DNA of 10,985 bases from Candidatus Zixiibacteriota bacterium (GTDB taxonomy: Bacteria > Zixibacteria > MSB-5A5 > WJJR01), in assembly GCA_014729565.1 (NCBI GenBank), contig WJJR01000442.1, forward strand, positions 1 through 10,985, in the 5' to 3' direction. The translations under genes and the position numbers were made by a program. Under the pieces are notes generated by a model that ran no database searches, was not told the DNA's origin, and saw only the letters and a list, made by a program, of their open reading frames with translations. This document shows, in pieces, positions 6,476-10,985 of the stretch (position 1 is its first letter; each line of letters starts with the position of its first letter).

Positions 6476-7846
6476 CTACTTCACCTCGAGGCGCCGTTCC
6501 AGTTCCTCCACCCGCTTCGCCAGTGCCTGAATCGCCGCCAACGCCACACCGTCAGCATCGATAACCGTGATGTGACGCTCGCTCGCCCCAATACCAAAGG
6601 CCTGGTGGAAATCCTGCGCCATCGGGCCGATGTGGCGAACGGTTGAATCCTGGGAGATGTAACGCCAGGAGGAGATGTGTAAGTGGTTCAGTGCATCGAG
6701 GATGGCATCCGAGTCGATCGGTGTGATATCAGTCTTGAGCGCCTGATCCGAGCATGAGGCCCAGGTGCCGCTCCCGGCGGGTAGACACGCACTCGTCAGC
6801 GGCGCACCCGCAAAATCAACCGATGTAACGAATCGCACGCCACCCGTCGCGCGCGCCGCAAACTCGTTCGCCGCCGCCGAGCCGAACGGCAGGCTTAGTG
6901 TATCGGCGAACAGGATGGTCCCGTCATGCAATGAATCGATCCTGGCATTGCGGCCGGCGGCGAATGAGTAGTCGCCCCCGGCGGTGTTATCCAGACCACC
7001 CGGCACACTCGCGTGACGGCCGGAGGCCAGATTCGTCTCACCACCTACCACCGTCGCATAATCGCGGCTGGCGTGATTGAACAACCCGCCGCCAACCGTT
7101 GTGTATTTCGCCGTCGTCGCATTGTCCTGACCACCGGCAATGACCGACCACTGGCCGATCGCGGTGTGATCATCGCCACCTCCAATAGTCGAGTATGTCC
7201 CCGAAGCGAGATGACGCCGTCCGCCACCGACGGTAGACCAACCACCCGATGCGAGATTGGAGTCGCCGATAGCGTTGGCGCCTCCCCCGCCGACCGTCGC
7301 GAATACGCCCCGGGCTTTGTTGAATCGCCCGCCACCAACTGTCGCATGATCGCCGGTCGCCGCGTTATCGGATCCGGCGACGAAGGCATTCGTCCCCGAC
7401 GGTTCGTGGCCACCTCCTATGCGCACTTGTGACATAACATCGCCGCCACTGGCCCCATCGATTGAGGCCGTGCGATGCGCATACGGAACAGAGACGAGTC
7501 GGGTCCGGGGCAATTGTTCGGAGTCACCACCAACCGCAACGCTGAGATATCGGTCCGGTGATGCGAAAACCGAGTCATGAATCGGCGACACGCTGCCGAG
7601 TAACACGTGGAACCGTCCATCCGTGACCGTGACCGTCGCATGCGTCTCCGACCAGAGCGCGGTGCCGCCAGTGAGGGCGTCGTAGATAGCAAAATCGATT
7701 GCTACCGACGTATCCAGCGCGACACCATCCGAATCACTCAACACACCCTGGTAGTTGATCAGCGGCGGAACGTCGGCGCGGAGCGTTCCCGCCGACAGCA
7801 GCGCCGCGACTACCAACATCGTTACACGTGACTTGTGTATGGCCAT
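6476..7846 (-). CDS. Secreted YadA-head-like repeat protein with S74 self-cleaving chaperone domain
   Basis: Probably an exported trimeric fibre or surface protein of 456 residues. The N-terminus is a signal peptide (basic MAIHKSR, hydrophobic core, likely cut near A24). Residues 26-128 form a domain starting PPLINYQGVLSD and ending LPRTRLVSVPYAHR, common ahead of such repeats in FCB-type bacteria. About nine 15-residue repeats follow (155-300), for example TVGGGRFNKARGVFA, like the beta-roll heads of YadA/Hia adhesins; one unit is six residues longer. The C-terminus (365-456) matches the peptidase S74 intramolecular chaperone of phage tail spikes and MYRF. Ser366 and Lys371 in CSDQALK have the +5 spacing of the catalytic dyad, and the end (437-453) is a likely coiled coil. 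Autocleavage before S366 would free the chaperone. GGAGG at 7853-7857, six bases upstream, supports this ATG over a start 32 codons earlier. No YadA-type membrane anchor or sorting domain is seen, so attachment is unexplained. Confidence 0.85.
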   Translation of the reverse strand: MAIHKSRVTMLVVAALLSAGTLRADVPPLINYQGVLSDSDGVALDTSVAIDFAIYDALTGGTALWSETHATVTVTDGRFHVLLGSVSPIHDSVFASPDRYLSVAVGGDSEQLPRTRLVSVPYAHRTASIDGASGGDVMSQVRIGGGHEPSGTNAFVAGSDNAATGDHATVGGGRFNKARGVFATVGGGGANAIGDSNLASGGWSTVGGGRRHLASGTYSTIGGGDDHTAIGQWSVIAGGQDNATTAKYTTVGGGLFNHASRDYATVVGGETNLASGRHASVPGGLDNTAGGDYSFAAGRNARIDSLHDGTILFADTLSLPFGSAAANEFAARATGGVRFVTSVDFAGAPLTSACLPAGSGTWASCSDQALKTDITPIDSDAILDALNHLHISSWRYISQDSTVRHIGPMAQDFHQAFGIGASERHITVIDADGVALAAIQALAKRVEELERRLEVK

Positions 7847-7949
7847 CAGATTCCTCCAAAGATTCCGATTGGGAACAGACCTAGTCTCGGTATCGTCATA
7901 AACGGGATACGTCGCCAGAGCTGGATTCGACAATAGGACCAACGAAGGA

Positions 7950-7978
7950 ACACCCGCATGCCAAAGGCGTGCGGGTGT
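7950..7978 (-). terminator. Strong hairpin terminator after the sorting-domain repeat protein gene
   Basis: ACACCCGCATGCC, loop AAA, then GGCGTGCGGGTGT forms a 13-bp stem with a single T-G wobble. It lies 25 bases past the minus-strand stop at 8004. The minus-strand continuation TTCCTTCGTT is moderately T-rich. It should end the transcript of the repeat protein and isolate it from the S74 gene, whose promoter must then lie within about 7847-7949. Confidence 0.75.
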
Positions 7979-8003
7979 CGTATTCTTCCTATTGGCTATC
8001 GCG

Positions 8004-9470
8004 TTATTTTAGCAGCAGCATCTTCCTCGTCTCAATTTGGCTGTCCGTCTTCATCCGATAGAAATACACGCCGCTCGGCACCGCCCGCCCCGAGGCGTCG
8101 GTCCCATTCCAGCGCGTTTCATACACGCCCGGCTCCTGCCGTCCGTCTTCGAGTGTCACGACGTGCTGTCCGAGGACGTTGTACACGGAGATCTGAACAT
8201 CGGTACTGCGATGGAGGCTGTAGTGAATGACCGTGGTCGGATTGAATGGGTTCGGGAAGTTCTGACCCAATTCATAGTACGGTGACCAGGGTTCGGATTC
8301 GATCTGGACAGCAGTGGCAAACTCTTCGAAGACCGTTATCATTTGCTGTGTATTGACCCAGTCCGCCGTCGCATCGGCTCGCAGCGTGGTCACCCAGGTC
8401 TGGTTTGTCGTCGTCTCTGTCATGTTGACATCGTCGTACTCATACAGTGTCCGCGTCAGTTGGACACCGAACAGGATCGCAACGTGAACCTCTTCCACGA
8501 TTCGGTCTCCGTCGTACTTGGTGGTGTCGCTGGAGGAAGGCTGCCAGAATCCACCAAAGTAGGATTCCGTGGTCGAGATGATTTCGCGATCCTGGGCATC
8601 ATAGGTATAGCTGATTCTCGATGACGGCGTCCAGGAACTCCCGTTCCACTGTTCCGTGAGCGACTGAATGCGATTGCCATCGGCATCGTAGGTGTAAACG
8701 TTGCGGTTGGCATCTTCCAAACCACTACCCAGGTCGAATTGGTTGGTAACACTCGCTAACTGATCGTTTTGATTGTACTCATAGAGAGATTTGCCGGTGA
8801 TCCGCCATGCCCCCGAATCCCAGATCTCGCTCGTCGATGACTCCAGCAACATCCCGTCATACTCAGTCCGTGTCCGCGATACATTCACCCAATCTTGACT
8901 GCCGTCATCCCAAATTTGAGTGGTCATAACGAGCTCATTGCCGTTGACGTCGTACTCAAATAGGGTGCGGCCCTGGTTTTCCCACGCACCTGATGACCAC
9001 GATTGCACAATGATGACCGTCTGTTGCCCGTTGCCGTCGTACTGGATCATCGTGAGGGACGAATTCACCCACTGGCTGCCATTCCATTGTTCTCCGAGCA
9101 CCTCGGAGGGAAACGCCTGGCCGTTGTACGAGTACGAGGTACGTGAAAGATACTCCCAGTGGTCGGTCGCCCACACCCAGGTGGTATCACTCAGAGAGCG
9201 ATAGTTGTCGATTGACACCGCGGCACGGTAGGCATTGTCAAACGCCTGCGGATCATGCATCTGCAATTCAGACGCCGCAAGACTGACGGCCAGCAGGGCG
9301 CGCTGTGACAGGGTGGTCTCCATCGGCAGCGTCAACGTCCGCTGATAGAACAGTGTTCGTTGCTCCAGTTGTGATTGCTGTTGCGCATCGTTTGCATTCG
9401 CGGTCCCCGCGTCGATGGCGGTTACCATCATCAACGCGGCACAAATGGAAACCAGTATCGCTCTCCTCAT
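8004..9470 (-). CDS. Secreted YD-like repeat protein with C-terminal FlgD/type-A sorting domain
   Basis: A 488-residue exported protein of unknown role. The signal peptide covers roughly 1-26 (MRRAILVSICAALMMVTAI, then small residues). A helical stretch (30-90) leads to about eight repeats of some 29 residues between 105 and 350. Their pattern is Y-x-YD-x-x-G-N, about ten residues, Q-x-W, a short Gly turn, W-x-N-x-x-R. Tyrosines recur at 115, 144, 173, 204, 232, 261, 290 and 319. The repeats resemble YD/RHS-type beta repeats but are longer and Trp-rich. The C-terminus (about 398-488) is the FlgD-like/type-A sorting domain: YELGQNFPNPFNPTT, ISVYNVLGQHV, then PSGVYFYRM and KMLLLK. In Bacteroidota such domains direct type IX secretion; whether this organism has that system cannot be seen here. 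AGGAGG at 9480-9485 with a nine-base spacer fixes the start, against a frame that runs 86 codons further up. The next gene upstream is its paralogue. Confidence 0.82.
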   Translation of the reverse strand: MRRAILVSICAALMMVTAIDAGTANANDAQQQSQLEQRTLFYQRTLTLPMETTLSQRALLAVSLAASELQMHDPQAFDNAYRAAVSIDNYRSLSDTTWVWATDHWEYLSRTSYSYNGQAFPSEVLGEQWNGSQWVNSSLTMIQYDGNGQQTVIIVQSWSSGAWENQGRTLFEYDVNGNELVMTTQIWDDGSQDWVNVSRTRTEYDGMLLESSTSEIWDSGAWRITGKSLYEYNQNDQLASVTNQFDLGSGLEDANRNVYTYDADGNRIQSLTEQWNGSSWTPSSRISYTYDAQDREIISTTESYFGGFWQPSSSDTTKYDGDRIVEEVHVAILFGVQLTRTLYEYDDVNMTETTTNQTWVTTLRADATADWVNTQQMITVFEEFATAVQIESEPWSPYYELGQNFPNPFNPTTVIHYSLHRSTDVQISVYNVLGQHVVTLEDGRQEPGVYETRWNGTDASGRAVPSGVYFYRMKTDSQIETRKMLLLK

Positions 9471-9749
9471 GGACTTCTTCCTCCTATCCTCGAACGTCTT
9501 TGTTGTCACGCGATCGGGTGTCCGTCCTAAACGGGTGCAACGTCTACTGGTGACGTCCACCGATCGACCGAACCCGCCTGGTTGCGGATCGGCCATCACC
9601 CTCAACTTTTCAATATGCTGAAATCGGTGCAGGAGAGGAAGGAAAATCGGACAAATCTTCTCGCCATATTTTTCACGAGCACAGGAGGCATCGGTCCGGC
9701 TCTTCGCCGGAAGCAGAGCATGGGCCACCTGAGCAACGGGTGGATTGGC
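9471..9749. other. Intergenic region between the two paralogous repeat-protein genes
   Basis: About 280 bases between two minus-strand genes, holding the Shine-Dalgarno of the downstream gene at its left edge and a small palindrome at 9695-9711. An open frame continuing upstream from 9470 crosses most of it, but its composition is unlike the secreted protein and it lacks a ribosome site. A weak hairpin (CCACCT/GGGTGG, 9725-9743) follows the stop of the upstream gene without a T-run. No convincing promoter hexamers were seen. Confidence 0.5.
9695..9711. repeat. Short palindrome related to the inner hairpin of the 54-base repeat
   Basis: TCCGGCTCTTCGCCGGA is a perfect 6-bp stem with a five-base loop. 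It matches the first inner hairpin of copy A at 15 of 17 positions. The rest of the 54-base element is absent, so it is either a degraded remnant or a chance GC-rich hairpin. It sits 39 bases past the stop of the upstream repeat-protein gene. Confidence 0.4.
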
Positions 9750-10985
9750 TCAATCGACACAGGGATTACAGGGCGCGGGACCCTTTAAGAACGCGTAGTC
9801 TATGAGAACAGTAACGTCTACGACATCGACCAGCCCGTCACCGCACCCATCGAGCGGAGCCACGTCTGCGCGCGAGTTGGGGCAGTTTGGGTCGGTGATT
9901 CCCAATTCGCCATTGAAGAAGGCGATATCAACCAGGGTGACCACGTCGACCAGATTGATATACGTGTCGCCGCCGGAGGACCGTGGTCCAACATCACCCT
10001 GACAGGGACACAGACAAACGGGATCGGCGGCTTCGGAGACCGACACCGTTCGCGAGATGTTCCGCCAGGTGGCGGCGCCACCATCGCGCCCCAAGTCATC
10101 CCGAATCTGCGCGATCTCTTCCGTCGCCATGTTGGCATCATCATAGCTATAGAGGCGTCGCGACATCGTTGTATTGAAAAACGAATTGGTCGTGACAACT
10201 TCAACAACACGATCACCGCCGTACTTGGTCTGGACCGACGACACCGCCTGCCACGCATCGTTGAGCCAAAACGAACGAGTATTGAGCGTTTCGAGTCCGG
10301 AGGCGTTGTAGGTATACGTGAAACGAACTTGCGGCTCCTCACCGACGGGAGTCCACAGGTACTGGACCCTCTCGATCAACAGGCCATCGACATTGTAGCT
10401 ATTCATCCAATACAGCAGGTCGTCCCAATCATCACCGCTGTGCGTCTCCACGGACTCTGTGCTGACGTGATCGTTGAGATTGTACTGGTACGATGTGCGG
10501 AGTTCCGGATCCCACTCGTCGTTTCTCCATCTCTCAAGAACGTCGACGGAGAGCAGTCCATCGTCGTAAGTCAGCAGGTTGCGGCTCGCATTGATCCACG
10601 CCGGTGTACCGGAATCCCACTCCTGAAAGGTGACCACGGACAACTGTCCGTTCGGTTCATACTCGGACAGAGTCCGTTCAGCATTGACCCATTGGCCGCC
10701 AAACCAGAACTGGAGAATCGAGACTACCTGGAGACCTTGTGGATTGTAGCTGATCTGCCTGCGTGATTGCCTGGTCCATGCCGATCCATTCCATTGTTCG
10801 ATCAGCTTTTCGAGCAGGAGACCGTTGATGTCATACGTGTAGATGGCGCGCGTATCATACTCCCAATGATCGGTGACCCAGGCGTAGAGGGTGTCGCTCT
10901 TGGGGCGGTAGTCATTCACGGCCAGGGCTGCTCGCATTGCGACGTGATCGTAATCGCGGTGCCGGTTACCCAGTTCCGTGGTGGC
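9750..10985 (-). CDS. Secreted YD-like repeat protein with dockerin-like C-terminus, N-terminus beyond window
   Basis: The frame stays open to the right edge, so 411 residues are visible and the start, with any signal peptide, is missing. An internal ATG at 10937 is not the start: the 16 codons before it align with the neighbour (visible ATTELGNRHRDYDHVAMRAA against AASELQMHDPQAFDNAYRAA), and both go on to a shared TDHWEY. From residue 40 to about 285 it carries the same repeats of about 29 residues as the gene at 8004-9470, with units such as YTYDINGLLLEKLIEQWNGS. The C-terminus differs. Instead of a sorting domain it has two EF-hand-like, dockerin-type repeats: GGDTYINLVDVVTLVDIAFF (338-357) and GDGLVDVVDVTVLIDYAF (382-399). 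These are bracketed by cysteines C324, C326, C328, C368, C381, C406 and C409. Such modules usually bind calcium and may mediate attachment. Probably extracellular; function unknown. Confidence 0.82.
   Translation of the reverse strand, partial: ATTELGNRHRDYDHVAMRAALAVNDYRPKSDTLYAWVTDHWEYDTRAIYTYDINGLLLEKLIEQWNGSAWTRQSRRQISYNPQGLQVVSILQFWFGGQWVNAERTLSEYEPNGQLSVVTFQEWDSGTPAWINASRNLLTYDDGLLSVDVLERWRNDEWDPELRTSYQYNLNDHVSTESVETHSGDDWDDLLYWMNSYNVDGLLIERVQYLWTPVGEEPQVRFTYTYNASGLETLNTRSFWLNDAWQAVSSVQTKYGGDRVVEVVTTNSFFNTTMSRRLYSYDDANMATEEIAQIRDDLGRDGGAATWRNISRTVSVSEAADPVCLCPCQGDVGPRSSGGDTYINLVDVVTLVDIAFFNGELGITDPNCPNSRADVAPLDGCGDGLVDVVDVTVLIDYAFLKGPAPCNPCVD

Noticed and set aside
6476..7846. Prophage tail-fibre gene
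   Set aside because: The S74 end is phage-like, but there is a signal peptide and no neighbouring phage structural, lysis or integrase gene.
7847..7942. 32-codon upstream extension of the S74 protein
   Set aside because: GGAGG lies six bases before the internal ATG, and the signal peptide begins there.
9471..9728. 86-codon upstream extension of the sorting-domain repeat protein
   Set aside because: It would bury a clear signal peptide inside the protein. AGGAGG sits correctly before the ATG at 9470.
9725..9743. Terminator after the dockerin-like gene
   Set aside because: The stem is only six pairs including a wobble, and no T-run follows on the minus strand.

Overview
The window reads as about 58% GC (estimated by eye) bacterial chromosome with ordinary gene density. 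It holds eight protein genes: seven on the minus strand and one, the endonuclease V homologue, on the plus strand. No rRNA, tRNA, CRISPR array, transposase or phage structural cluster was seen. The best lineage clue is the secreted proteins. One ends in a FlgD/type-A sorting domain of the kind found in FCB-group bacteria (NFPNPFNPTT, then PSGVYFYRM and a basic KMLLLK end). Its neighbour ends in a cysteine-flanked pair of dockerin-like repeats. Together with a tail-fibre-like S74 protein and dispersed GC-rich palindromes, this suggests a candidate phylum such as Zixibacteria or a relative. That placement is inference from domain style and was not tested by a search.

Left part (1-5206), metabolic genes, all minus strand. 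In transcription order: a class III PLP aminotransferase (ends 3863) followed by a strong hairpin terminator; then a D-2-hydroxyacid dehydrogenase and a geranylgeranyl-reductase-type flavoprotein, almost touching and probably co-translated; then, after a 92-base gap with its own candidate promoter, an asparaginase of the Rhizobium etli type (Asparaginase_II). The aminotransferase, dehydrogenase and asparaginase fit amino-acid and 2-oxo-acid turnover. The flavoprotein points to isoprenoid or quinone side-chain reduction.

Middle (5207-6475). A divergent spacer of about 390 bases leads to a plus-strand endonuclease V homologue in which two normally invariant active-site positions are changed. 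A 54-base palindromic repeat lies in the convergent gap after it. A sister copy lies upstream of the dehydrogenase gene.

Right part (6476-10985), secreted or surface proteins, all minus strand. First comes a trimeric-fibre-like protein with 15-residue YadA-head-like repeats and an S74 self-cleaving chaperone end. Then come two tandem paralogues built from about 29-residue Tyr/Trp-rich YD-like repeats; these share their repeat body but carry different C-terminal modules. The outermost paralogue runs off the window end without a stop, so its N-terminus lies outside. No coherent novel defence or mobile system is evident. The most notable items are the altered endonuclease V, the paralogue pair with swapped C-terminal modules, and the repeat family.
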